Part shown: positions 46,195-55,625 of the stretch, piece by piece
Layout of the letters: every line of letters starts with the position of its first letter
How positions within the stretch are numbered: the stretch's first letter is position 1
NCBI GenBank assembly: GCA_012064415.1
Contig: SSNU01000336.1
Span: 1-64,000, forward strand
Origin: Gyrodactylus bullatarudis
Lineage: Eukaryota > Platyhelminthes > Monogenea > Gyrodactylidea > Gyrodactylidae
DNA: 64,000 nt
Reading direction: 5' to 3'
Program-made: the position numbers and the translations under genes
The notes under the pieces: generated by a model
Databases searched by the model: none
What the model was told of the DNA's origin: nothing
Seen by the model: only the letters and a program-made list of their open reading frames with translations

Positions 46195-46382
46195 GTCCTG
46201 ATAAGGACGAAACGCGCCTACATCTGCCACCGTGAGTTGAATATTTTTTGGCTCTCTTATGGAATTGACACTTGCTTATCTGAAATCTAACATCTAGGTG
46301 TGAGAAGACAATCTCCATCAAGTTAAATTCACATAGATATAGTCATAACCAGCGACCACACTTTGCTAGTCGGTTTAATGTC
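46195..46382 (+). repeat. Hammerhead-bearing repeat unit, copy 1 (decayed ribozyme)
   Basis: 188 bases, nearly identical to 51517-51699 (a 5-base indel and scattered changes). It opens with stem II GUCC, UGAUAA, GGAC, then GAAA CGCG CC and UACAUCUGCCACC. The left core strand CUGANGA is lost (the sequence there is CAUUUAGA), and position 16.1 is C instead of U, so this ribozyme should be dead. The tRNA-like part found in copy 2 is absent. Confidence 0.85.
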
Positions 46383-46410
46383 CAGAAAGATCAATTGAAA
46401 CAATAAGACG

Positions 46411-46791
46411 ATGTTTGAATACGTACCTCTTGGCGGTCGCTCCGAAAACCTTCCTCATGCCGATGAGATTCTGAAGGACATCTCTAATTTTATAAATTCT
46501 AGACTGCATATTCTTTCAACCCTATTCAACAACAATCAACGCGAAATTGCCAGTCTCCGGAATGAAAACTTAAACTTGAAAAGGCTTCTTTCCATGAACG
46601 CATTCCTTCTTCTCAATCTCAAAACAATTGCGGACTTTCTTTTTATCCTGCTCCGAACTGAATCTACTCATAATTCAAACCTGAAAAATTTACCTCTGAT
46701 TGGAAGGTTGTTCCTCACTCTAATAGTCATTCTCACGCTCCAAATTCATATAAATCTTCCAATACATCTAAGCTACAAATATCTCAAATAG
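46411..46791 (+). pseudogene. Retroelement ORF1-like coding remnant with coiled coil
   Basis: Starts MFEYVPLGGRSENLPHADEI. A heptad-like stretch follows (SRLHILSTLFNNNQREIASL, RNENLNLKRLLS) that would form a short coiled coil, typical of LINE ORF1 trimerisation regions. After about residue 65 the residues become low-complexity; the sense frame seems to shift, with NYVLPKQKFKITNN readable near 46830-46880. It lies just 28 bases after the hammerhead-bearing repeat and 3 kb upstream of the LINE reverse transcriptase, on the same strand. An assignment to that LINE is inference. Confidence 0.45.
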
Positions 46792-47467
46792 ATTCAATCC
46801 ATTAAACAATTTAAACAATAAGGCAGTTAACCGGAATTACGTTTTACCCAAACAAAAATTTAAAATAACTAATAATTACTATAATTATAGAAAATCGTTA
46901 TTGAGAAATAAAAAAGCAAGATGTAAGATTTCGAGAGTAAAAAAACCCTCATGGGAATGTATTTTTTATTTTCGAACAAGCCTGAGTGGAATAATTAAGT
47001 TGTTTACAATCTTCGTAAAAACTTTAATGGGAGTGTTTTTTTCATTTTGTACAAGCCTGAATGAAGAATGTTTATAATCTCATTAAAAATAACTGATTCA
47101 TTTGTTTTATAAATCAAGTTTCTTTAATATGATTAAACCAATGAGAATTCAGAAATGAAAATTGATAAAAATTCTGGCTTGGAAAAAGCTTAATAACCTC
47201 AAAACTAAAAATCCTACGCTAATAAAAAGGGCACCATTCGAAAGAAAATTAAACTTTACATTGGAATGCTTTTTAAAATTTAAAATTTTATTATAAATCT
47301 ACACGTCAAAAAAGAAGAAAAACACTCGAAAAATATGTATTTTTTTAAGGATTTTTCAATTTTTTCTAACTTGACGCGCGTTTTAAAAAGCTTTGCGAGA
47401 GTGCTAAATTCGCGTATTACCCATCAATCAACGCGAAATTTTACGCTCTTTTTAATGGGGATAAAAT

Positions 47468-47619
47468 CAATTTCGGATTCCTATGTTTTCATACCAATAA
47501 TATCAATTAAGTTCATTGAAATACTCAAAATTAGCAATTTTTGTTTTTTTGGCCATAGCGGCCAAAATATTAACGCTAGCGAAATTCTGAAAGCAGATCT
47601 GGAATCAGCACAAATTTTT
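47468..47619 (+). repeat. 152-base direct repeat, copy 1
   Basis: Nearly identical to 47886-48037. Both are open in the same frame (ISDSYVFIPIISIKFIEILK, FFGHSGQNINASEILKADL), which hints at coding origin, but I do not recognise the protein. A foldback of about 230 bases separates them. Confidence 0.75.
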
Positions 47620-47655
47620 TTACTAGAAAAGTTAAACCTGATCAAGTTCGACCCG

Positions 47656-47885
47656 TATAATCATTAGCAAACGTGTGTATAACTTGTGTATTAAAATTTT
47701 TAAGTAGTCGATTTGACCCCTCAAAACATGCTTTTTCGATGGAGTTTGACTCAGGGTACAAGAAAAATGGGTGACCACTAAATAAAAATATAAAAAAACA
47801 CATATGTGTCATGTTCTTGGGTTAAATCGACCACTTAAAAATTTTAATACACAAGTTATAAAATTACGTGTGCTAATGATTATTA
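47656..47885. mobile_element. Small foldback element between direct repeats
   Basis: Left arm TAATCATTAGCAAACGTGTG, TATTAAAATTTTTAAG; the right arm is its reverse complement, ending GTGTGCTAATGATTATTA. The central 100 bases are unpaired. It is non-coding. Confidence 0.75.
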
Positions 47886-48037
47886 CAATTTCGGATTCCT
47901 ATGTTTTCATATCAATAATATTAATTAAGTTCATTGAGATACTCAAAATTAGCAATTTTTGTTTTTTTGGCCATAGCGGCCAAAATATTAACGCTAGCGA
48001 AATTCTGAAAGCAGATCTGAAATCAGCACAAATTTTT
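47886..48037 (+). repeat. 152-base direct repeat, copy 2
   Basis: Second copy of 47468-47619, immediately right of the foldback. The frame continues to 48166 (FIQDLIKKLSKSLPVNNYLV). Confidence 0.75.
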
Positions 48038-48315
48038 ATTCAAGATCTTATAAAAAAACTTTCCAAATCACTACCCGTTAATAATTACTTGGTTAGTAAT
48101 ATTATAATTATTAACTCTATTGTAATAAACTTACCTTACCCCCTTGTATTACTATCTCCGATATAAACAGAATATTTTCCAACTGTAAAAACATCGTAAT
48201 TTTGAACAAAGTAGTTCTTCAACATCAACAGAATGGATACTCATTACAACTCATTCTTTCTACTATCTAAACTTTCTCCATCCTTCCTCATATTGTTATG
48301 TAATTTCCTCAATTG

Positions 48316-49500
48316 ATATCTTTCTAGGATGGTTAGAAATGACTAACATGTCTGATACTATCAATTCTTTCACTGATGTTTACATCAGATATGTTGATGA
48401 CACGTTTATTCTAATGAAACCCAATGTTATTACAGACAATTTTTTCTCCAAAATGAACTCGTTTCATCCTAATATTAAATTTACCATGGAGAAAGAATCT
48501 AATAATTCTTTGAGTTTCTTAGATGTAAAACTAACCAGAAAAGAGGATGGATCAATTACAAGAAATATTTACAAGAAGAAGACTGATAACGGCAAATATC
48601 TACATTATGCCAGTTTTAGTCCTATTTCACACAAAAGAGGTTTAGTAATTGGTCTAGGCAAGAGGATTAGAAGAATAGCAAGTCCAGAAGAATGGCCTAA
48701 TGAGATAGAGAATTCAAAATTATGCCTAATGGAAAATGGTTACCCAGCCAGATTTGTGGACAAATTCATCAATAGAACTGATATCACAGTTGATGAAACA
48801 AACAACACAGATGAGGCTGTGAAGACTACAGTTTTCATGAAGCTTAATTTTAAAGGTGACGGTTTTAGTAATGATGTTAGGAAAAGACTGGTTAATCTCA
48901 TAGATCAACATTACGATAATATACAATTGAAAATTGTATTTAAAACACAGAGATTATTCAGTTTGATCCATAAGGATTCACTTAAACCTGAAGAGAATAC
49001 TCTATTGATTTACAAATTTCAATGCACTTGTGGGGCTTCATATATAGGACGGACTATAAGGAAACTTGCTACAAGATCCAGTGATCATTTGAAGAAAGAC
49101 ACAGCGATTACAAGACATCTTAAACAGGAGAATCATGCTGCCTCAATTTCAAATTTTTCCATTCTTTATAAAAATCCTGGAGACGACAGCATAGATGTAT
49201 GGGTCAAAGAGAAATTCTTTATTAACTTATACAAACCAAATCTATGCGTTCAGAAAAATTATTCATACAATCTTCAACTACCCTGGCCGATATGAGCTTT
49301 TTCACTTTTCTCTCCATTTCTGCTATTTATTGGAGAGTTTTGGTGTTTTTTCAGCTCATATTTTATTCTATTTATTTTCCTTCTTTTACTATTTCTTTGA
49401 GAATTTGTAAATTATTATATTCATTGACCTTTTTAAATTATATCATTTTAAAAGTGACACTATTGATGATCCTTTTAGAAATGTACATCTAGTGATTTAA
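48316..49500 (+). pseudogene. Penelope-like element, 5' truncated, intact C-terminus
   Basis: Plus-strand PLE copy. The open part (48339-49295, 318 codons; homology starts at 48316) begins in the palm, just before motif C YIRYVDDTFI. It runs through the thumb (FHPNIKFTMEKESNNSLSFL, VKLTRKEDGSITRNIYKKKT) and linker, and ends with the GIY-YIG endonuclease: LLIYKFQCTCGASYIGRTIR, KLATRSSDH, ITRHLKQENH and the C-terminus LCVQKNYSYNLQLPWPI. PLEs use such enzymes to nick DNA and prime reverse transcription. Motifs A and B are missing, so it cannot be autonomous, but the frame is undamaged over its whole length, which implies recent insertion. The 3' UTR follows to 49457, then the hammerhead-like motif. 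Confidence 0.92.
49458..49494 (+). ncRNA. Minimal hammerhead-like motif (PLE)
   Basis: CACUA, UUGAUGA, UCCUUUUA, GAAA, UGUACAUC, UAGUG. Stem I is five perfect pairs, different from the ACCA/UGGU copies on both strands. Position 17 is C, an allowed cleavage nucleotide. C3 is changed to U, which should impair activity. Confidence 0.55.
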
Positions 49501-49551
49501 TATATTCTCTTCCTACTATTGAATTTTGAATTACTGTATCTCCAACTGTTT

Positions 49552-50840
49552 CATCCCTCATGACTGGTTAATTGTTAAAATAACCCCAATCCCCAATCCC
49601 CAAATCCAAGAAGTATTCATCCTTTGCTGATCTTAGGCCAATATCCTGCCTTAATATCTTCCTAGCAATTCTCGATCGCTACCTTACTGATGAAGTTTCT
49701 AACAGTCTACCCGAACCTTTCCCGGACAAAACTCAACATGGATTCTTATACGGGAAAAACACTTCAACTAACATGCTGGCATTCATGAATTATTCCCTCC
49801 CCCTTCTAAAATCAGATTATCACATCATCATCCATTACCTAGATATTTCAAAGGCATTCGACAAACTCAAATTCTCCTTCATAAAACAAAAACTTCTACA
49901 ATATAATATTGACCACTACATTATTAACCTTATCATGTTTTTTCTCTGTAACAGAGTCCAATATGTAGAATTTAATAACACCACCAGTAGTCTAGAACGC
50001 ATCAACTCAGGCGTTCCCCAAGGTTCCACTATTGGTCCCCTTCTCTTTAATATTTGCTTCGTCGATATTCAGCTCCCAGAGGGTACTGAGGGTGGCCTCT
50101 TTAAATTTGCAGACGATCTAAAGTTCGTCTTCAAGGTGAAAAATTCCCTTGATATTATTAAAATAAATCATAACTTCTCCCTTCTTAAAGATTCACTCGA
50201 GACCATGGGGCTCTATATTAATAGAGATAAATGCAAAATTTTGCTCCCATCGGGTCTCCCTGCAACCCTCCTTGAATCTCTTCTACTTCGTGGAGAAATT
50301 TTCTCCTTCCCTTCAGATCTAGGTTTCGGTATTAACTCTAAACTAAAAATTAACCCTCACTCTAACCTGCCTAAAATAAACTCCATGATCATGGCCATTC
50401 TTAAATTTTCAAAATCTCTATCCTTAAGAATTAAGGCGTATAAGTCATTAGTGCTCACAGACTTTGACTATATCTAACCCCTTTTAATTAACTTGACTAT
50501 TGACCAGGCTAGATATATCGAAAGAATTCAAAGTAGATTTCTTTATTCTCTCTACCCTGAACTTAATTCATACAATGCTCGCATTTAGGCGTCTAGCCTC
50601 AATCCTGAATGGGTCCGCCGTTACGCATTCATCATAAAAAAATTCTCTGATTCTTCGATCAGAATCGAAAGGTCTTACAATCTAAGAAATATGTCTTATG
50701 AAAATAACTACTTACTCTCTACCTTCAATAAACTTAATGATAAGTATGACTTATCGAATTGTGACAACCTAAACTCGATTAAAAATATTATGAAACATAT
50801 TCGATCTAAAATCGACTACACCTACTCTCTCCTATAACCT
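49552..50840 (+). pseudogene. LINE reverse transcriptase
   Basis: Non-LTR retrotransposon ORF2 remnant. The frame can be followed from about 49600: SSFADLRPISCLNIFLAILD (RT motif 1 region), PDKTQHGFLYGKNTSTNMLA, motif A LDISKAFDKLKFSFIKQKL, motif B SGVPQGSTIGPLLFNICFVD, motif C GLFKFADDLKFVF, and the region GLYINRDKCKI. The longest open piece is 49773-50477. After the stop at 50475 the same frame goes on (INLTIDQARYIERIQSRFLY) with one more stop, to about 50837 (KIDYTYSLL). The catalytic FADD is intact. Its 88-codon overlap with 1-268 shows the same family. Nonsense codons mean it is dead. Stretches before 49600 and the endonuclease are not visible here. Confidence 0.88.
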
Positions 50841-50890
50841 GATCTTCATAAAGTAGAAACTAACAAGTGCTATTCGATTAAACTTTTTTT

Positions 50891-51240
50891 AGCTTACATT
50901 TATTCTAATTTTCTTCAACTTTTACTATTTCTTTCAAAAATTGTAAAATATTATTTTCAATGAACTTTAAACTTTTATCATTATTTATGTGTCACTACTA
51001 ATGAACCATAAAGAAATGTACATTTAGTGAATAAAAATTCTTTTCTTATATATCTACAAATATGATGTTAAGCGGATTTTCGGACGTTTTTGATAAATTA
51101 CGTGAATCATATCATCGCCATAAACTTTTCAGATTTACATCCAACACTAAGCCATCGAAGATGTTCTACTCCCAAAGCCAATTCGATCGCAATCAAAAAC
51201 TCTTTCAAGACTATGTTTCATCCTTAGAATTATAAAACAT
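50891..51240 (+). repeat. PLE terminal repeat with hammerhead-like motif and ORF start
   Basis: Plus-strand PLE 3' UTR (AGCTTACATTTATTCTAATT, TTTTACTATTTCTTTC), the motif at 50993-51029, then an ATG at 51064 that opens MLSGFSDVFDKLRESYHRHK and runs 57 codons to a TAA at 51235. The same N-terminal peptide follows the motif in three other copies, so it probably marks the true start of the PLE protein, located downstream of the ribozyme within the terminal repeat. Confidence 0.75.
50993..51029 (+). ncRNA. Minimal hammerhead-like motif (PLE)
   Basis: CACUA, CUAAUGA, ACCAUAAA, GAAA, UGUACAUU, UAGUG. Stem I is perfect over five pairs and can extend by one. G5 of the core is changed to A. Confidence 0.5.
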
Positions 51241-51326
51241 TAGAAGATTTACTATTTATCTGTTAGTATTTCTCCATTAGTATTTTGTTTCATTTCTTAT
51301 TTTTCAATACTGATTTTATTCTAAAA

Positions 51327-51385
51327 AAAGATTAGAAGTAACGCAGTATTGATTGTATATTTTATAATATAATTCAAGTTTAAGG
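51327..51385. repeat. Inverted match to 45815-45866
   Basis: GTAACGCAGTATTGATTGTA and ATAATATAATTCAAGTTTAA are the reverse complement of 45815-45866. Confidence 0.65.
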
Positions 51386-51430
51386 CTATTCAAAATTATT
51401 ACAAATTGATTATTACCCAATTTTGTCTGG

Positions 51431-51507
51431 CTTATAGTAATAATAATGTCTTTCGTATGAGTTGCCTCACAACGTTGAAGACCTGGGTTCGAATCCTGGC
51501 TATGGTG
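51431..51507 (+). tRNA. tRNA-like sequence with pol III box B, SINE head
   Basis: Contains GGGTTCGAATCC, a perfect box B / T-loop. The T-stem CTGGG (51483-51487) pairs with CCTGG (51495-51499) around TTCGAAT. The acceptor-like CTTATAG (51431-51437) pairs at six of seven positions with CTATGGT (51500-51506), with wobbles. The D-arm and box A are not convincing, and the anticodon arm is shortened (GTTG CCTCA CAAC), so this is not a functional tRNA gene. It is more likely the tRNA-derived 5' part of a SINE. It overlaps the hammerhead on its right. Confidence 0.5.
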
Positions 51508-51551
51508 TACTGACGAGTCCTAATAAGGACGAAGCGCGTCTACATCTGCCA
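51498..51551 (+). ncRNA. Hammerhead ribozyme, type I, near-complete
   Basis: Core strand CUGACGA (51510-51516). Stem II GUCC/GGAC with loop UAAUAA (51517-51530). GAA at 51531-51533. Position 15.1 is G, facing U16.1 (51539) as a wobble. Stem III is minimal: C535-G538 around GC. The cleavage nucleotide is C at 51540. Stem I: 51504-51509 (GGUGUA) with 51541-51546 (UACAUC), one G-U. After a small internal loop, 51497-51500 (UGGC) pairs with 51548-51551 (GCCA). All invariant core bases are present; the only deviation is A15.1 to G. Cleavage would fall between 51540 and 51541. Confidence 0.8.
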
Positions 51552-51699
51552 CCGTGAATATTTTTTGGCTCTCTTATGGAATTGACACTTGCTTATCCGA
51601 AATCTAACATCTAGGTGTGAGAAGACAATCTCCATCAAGTTAGATTCACATGGATATAGTCATAACCAGCGACCACACTCTGCTAGTAGGTTTAATGTC
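51517..51699 (+). repeat. Hammerhead-bearing repeat unit, copy 2
   Basis: 183 bases matching 46195-46382. Beyond the ribozyme it contains ATTTTTTGGCTCTCTTATGG, CATCTAGGTGTGAGAAGACA and CAGCGACCACACTCTGCTAG. It has no open frame and no poly-A tail. Confidence 0.85.
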
Positions 51700-51706
51700 T
51701 AAAAAA

Positions 51707-52002
51707 TTGATTTTTTCTCTGAATTGTGAAAGAGAGCCTCATGATCTAGATTCCAAAAAATCTTGATCAAATTCTATTTCTTGATGAAAAAGATAAGAAT
51801 TTTGTAAAAAAAAAAAAATCCCATCTTCATATTAACTAGGTGTATTTTAGTTATATTTTTCGACCACCTACATCTTTACTGCTTGAATATTAATAACTGA
51901 TAAGATTATCCTAGATCAGTTAAAATTCACGCTTATTCCTTGAACAAAAGATGATGAGATTTTTTTAAAAATCATAAATCCCAAATTCATCAAGAACAGA
52001 TT
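51707..52002. repeat. Two foldback right-arm fragments
   Basis: 51740-51838 ends ATCCCATCTTCATATTAACT (type A/C-like end). 51850-52002 carries the type B centre (CATCTTTACTGCTTGAAT) and ends AAATCCCAAATTCATCAAGA. Confidence 0.6.
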
Positions 52003-52184
52003 ATTATGGAACCTGATTTTATAATTTTTTGTTCAATTCTCGATGTAATGATAATCAAGAACATTATTTAAGAGGAAGAAAACTTGTGAGTTCACTTAAT
52101 TAATAGAAGTAGCCAACATGATCAAACTCACTACAATTGTTGCAATTAACCCCTTATCTTTAAGAAATTTCATTTAAATCTTTT

Positions 52185-52192
52185 CTTACAAA
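52185..52192. repeat. hAT target-site duplication, left
   Basis: CTTACAAA, identical to 54225-54232. Confidence 0.92.
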
Positions 52193-54224
52193 TAGGGACC
52201 CGCATTGCATTGCCTTGAACAATTACAAGTATCTAGAAACAATTAATTAATTGATATAGCTACAGTCAATAACTAAGAGAGAAACAAGAATAGTGGAATG
52301 ACAAATCAGACGTAGCTTCTCAAAAATAGTGGAATGATATGGTGTATTCGAAGGTATATAAGGCAATGTCATACCCTGACACATATCCATGTGTTTGACT
52401 CAGAATCTTAACATTGAAGTATAGGAAGGGTAATTATGATTAAGTCGTATGTAATGAAACCAGTAATTAGCAATTGAAGTTAATTTTTTAACAACAGAAA
52501 ACGAGAGTTTACATGTTTTTCAAGGTTTATGATATGAGTCATATCTTATTTTTCATTATTTTGTGTAAAATTGATAGAGTACTTTTTTCTATCTTCGATT
52601 AACTGGTCAGAACGAAGGGGAGAAATTTTTCCAGAATAGAGTTTACACAAATATAATTTCTGTTTTAGAGTGACAACACAAAATTTATCTTCGAAATTAG
52701 ATCAGATCAAGAAGAAACTTTGAAAAAGGGATTAAGAAAATTTGCAAGAATAATTTTCTCCCTCTCATCACCAAATGTGTCAAGTTTTTCTTCAAGATTT
52801 TTTGTAAAGTGTTGACAAAACAACTTAATGGCTCCATCATTTTCGTTCTCCATCTCTGTACAGCCTGATTTGATAAGCTGATAGTTCAAATAAACAACAT
52901 CGATTGTGGTTTTATTTTCAGAAGAAACTTGCTCTGAAATGTTTTTCACCATTTCGAACAGAGAGAATAATTTTCTGAGAGCAATGAATTCGAAATTTGT
53001 TGGGATTTTTTCTGAATTGGCTTCTCGTAATCTCAGCATTTCTTTTAAAGGAATTTCAAGACGTAAAATAGCTTCTATTAGAAAATAGTGAGTATTCCAT
53101 CTAGTAGGAGATACAGTTGGCAGTTTCACATAATTGATGGAATTCAATGTGCAATAATTTTTCAATGTATTTTGGAATTTACCTGATTTTTGCACACTAT
53201 TTGCCATTTTAGATAATTTTGCAAATAAATCATCGAAGTAAAGTTTGCAAGATTTTCTCATTACAGTATTGAGTATATGATCTAAACAAAGGTTGAAAGA
53301 GTTTATAAAAACAGAATTTTTACAAGCAGCTTGCATATTAGCAGCTTGATCAACGACATAAGTAATATGCTTCAAATTTTTTTCATCAATTCCGGTTGAT
53401 CTGACATTTCGATCCACTGCGTTCGCAATATTCATTGCATTAGAAGGCTCCGTAAATTCAGAACAATCAACCAGATAAGATTTAGTCATAAAATGTTTAT
53501 CGATGTAATGAATTGTTTGGCCCATGTAATGGTTGTTAGCTTTTGATGTCCAATGATCAAATGTGAAAGATACAGCATGGACATTCTTGAAATCATTTTT
53601 TAGCTCTTCTTTCTAAAATCATAAATATAATGATTCTTACAAATTTTTCCTGAGTTTCATGGTATAATTCTGGTAAAACATCATTAATAAGGCTTGTGGA
53701 TTTTCGAATTTTTTGTGATGGTATGTACAACTGAAATAGTTTCCTTAAAAATGGATCATCCAATGAACTGAACGAGATCTTCTTATTCAAGCAGAACATC
53801 ATGAGAAGACGTTCCGCAGAGTCCTGTTTTACTTCTTTTTCTTGGGCTTTTTGGTTTTTTAAATCTGGATGAAATCTAGAAATATGGTTTAACATATTTG
53901 AGGTTTGACCATCAGTCGAAACTTCTACATCACAGTAGTTGCATTTGGCTTTTTTTCCACCCTCCACTTCCTCAAAATAAGACCATGCTTTACTTCTCTT
54001 TCTTCCCATATTCTCGAGTTATAATGTTAATGAATCATTGTAAGAAGTATTAGTCATTCAATAATTATTGAATAAGCCAATCAGAATCGAGTATTACTAA
54101 GTACTTGCAATTAATTGGTCAATTACAATTGCTTGTTTCATGCATCCATAACATTTAATTGATTAAATAAATACTTGTTTTCTTAAGCCTTAATTGCTAC
54201 AATGCAAGGCAATGCGGGTCCCTA
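52193..54224 (-). mobile_element. hAT transposon with perfect 8-bp target duplication
   Basis: 2032 bases. The left end TAGGGACCCGCATTGCATTG and the right end (inward) TAGGGACCCGCATTGCCTTG share their first 16 bases. Both sides are flanked by CTTACAAA (52185-52192 and 54225-54232), an exact 8-bp duplication as hAT transposases make. The element contains a broken transposase on the minus strand (52707-54009). Confidence 0.95.
52707..54009 (-). pseudogene. hAT transposase, frameshifted, C-terminus missing
   Basis: The N-terminal frame (53593-54009) starts MGRKRSKAWSYFEEVEGGKK and holds a BED zinc finger, KCNYCDVEVS ... LNHISRFH (C-x2-C, H-x4-H), which binds the element ends. A one-base shift near 53600-53610 separates it from the catalytic frame (to 52707), which starts ELKNDFKNVHAVSFTFDHWT. 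That Asp sits in the hAT FTFDHWTS block. Further conserved pieces are VVDQAANMQAACKN (second Asp region), SPTRWNTHYFLIEAILRLEI and ANFLNPFFK (ATFLDPRFK-type). A stop right after it removes the C-terminal hAT dimerisation domain and the third catalytic acid. The protein cannot be active, but the perfect target duplications show the element moved not long ago, perhaps with help from another copy. Confidence 0.9.
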
Positions 54225-54232
54225 CTTACAAA
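54225..54232. repeat. hAT target-site duplication, right
   Basis: CTTACAAA, identical to 52185-52192. Confidence 0.92.
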
Positions 54233-55558
54233 TTTAGTATAATATCGATACTGGTATTTTGGATCAAGATTAAAAATTAAAATTTTGGCCGTAGCGTTTG
54301 AGGGAAAACCCGATTTTAAAGAAAAAGCTAAACTTAAAAATTTTGATCATTCCCCTTCGTAATAATTGAAAGATTAAGCTTGTTCGATTTTCTTTTAAAT
54401 CTTTTGATTGAATTCGGAATATTTATCAAATTTTGATATCAGTACCGAATTGCTTTAATCTTCAAAATCGAAAAATAATTTTGAGTTCTAAGTCTGGAAT
54501 AATGTCCTGATTGCGCATCCGGAAATTTGCCAAAATGAAATTAAAAAAAACAGTTTAAGTCAAAATTGTTCAAATTGAAAGAAAATATGAAAACACGAAA
54601 AAGATAGGCGGAACTTTTTGTAAATTTTTTCGTAGAAAAATCATCTCCATGATTTAGAATGCGTAAAATAGGTCTTAAATTCTTCTTCATTACTCCTTTG
54701 ATCGAAATAAATTTTTTTCAATGATCTATTTTCCCTTATAGACGTTATTATTATGACCTATGATCTGAAAGCAATTCAGAATGGGAGAATTTACAAGTTT
54801 TAAAAATATGAGTTTAAAATTTATTTGGTGATTATTTGTTTTAATCGATTAATTTATGAAATTTATCTATTTCAACCATTTGGCACAATCCCGGATATCT
54901 TCCAGAAATTTTTCAGGACGAACCTTAGTCTGGAAAAGTGTGAAATTTGGACATTTTCGAAATTTATAAATGGCCAGATTTATTTTTCAGAATTTTTTTG
55001 TTTCAACAACTCATCGTGGAATTCAAGAAATAATTTTTTTCCTGGCCGTCCGTAGTAAAATATTGAGTTATTTGTTTGATAATATCCCAATATATTTTAT
55101 TATTTCATATAAACCTCTTTTTTCAGAGATAAACGTAGGTTTCTCACAGCCCGATGTATTTAAAGCATTAGGATGTGTTACAAATGTGAAATACATCATG
55201 AAAAAGATATTAATTTTTAATTTTCGTTATGAAAAAATACTTCTCTACTACAATAAAAACTGGTGAAAAAAACAAGTATCGATTTGAAAATGTTTTAGTC
55301 AACCTTTCATTTGAAATTAAAATTTTTATAAATACAGAAAAACCTTTTCTGGCACTTATAATCTTATTTTAAGCTTATATAAGACAACCCCTCCCCAATA
55401 GACGATACCATTCTAATGAGAATTTAATTTTCTATCAGTTGATCTAAAACTCTCAACTTTTAGACAAAAAATTTGTACTAGGTCCTTAATAAATCTACTT
55501 CAAAGTAAAAGCAACAGTATACCTATAAAAAGCAAATATTCACAAATCTAAATGAATT
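54233..55558. other. No gene seen
   Basis: AT-rich spacer. The open frames at 54825-55055 and 54970-55266 have no conserved motif. Some words (TTTCGAAATTTATAAATGG) hint at an old foldback. Confidence 0.35.
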
Positions 55559-55625
55559 GAGCTGTGAATCTATACTCCTCAAACAAGGGACTTATCTGTA
55601 TTCAACCTATAGTCTCAGTATTTAA

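Noticed and set aside
46187..46231. Active hammerhead in the left repeat copy
   Set aside because: The CUGANGA strand is absent and U16.1 is C, so only stem II and the right half survive.
51431..51507. Functional tRNA gene
   Set aside because: Box B and T-arm are good, but box A, the D-arm and a 7-nt anticodon loop are missing, and it runs into a hammerhead. Kept only as a tRNA-like SINE head.
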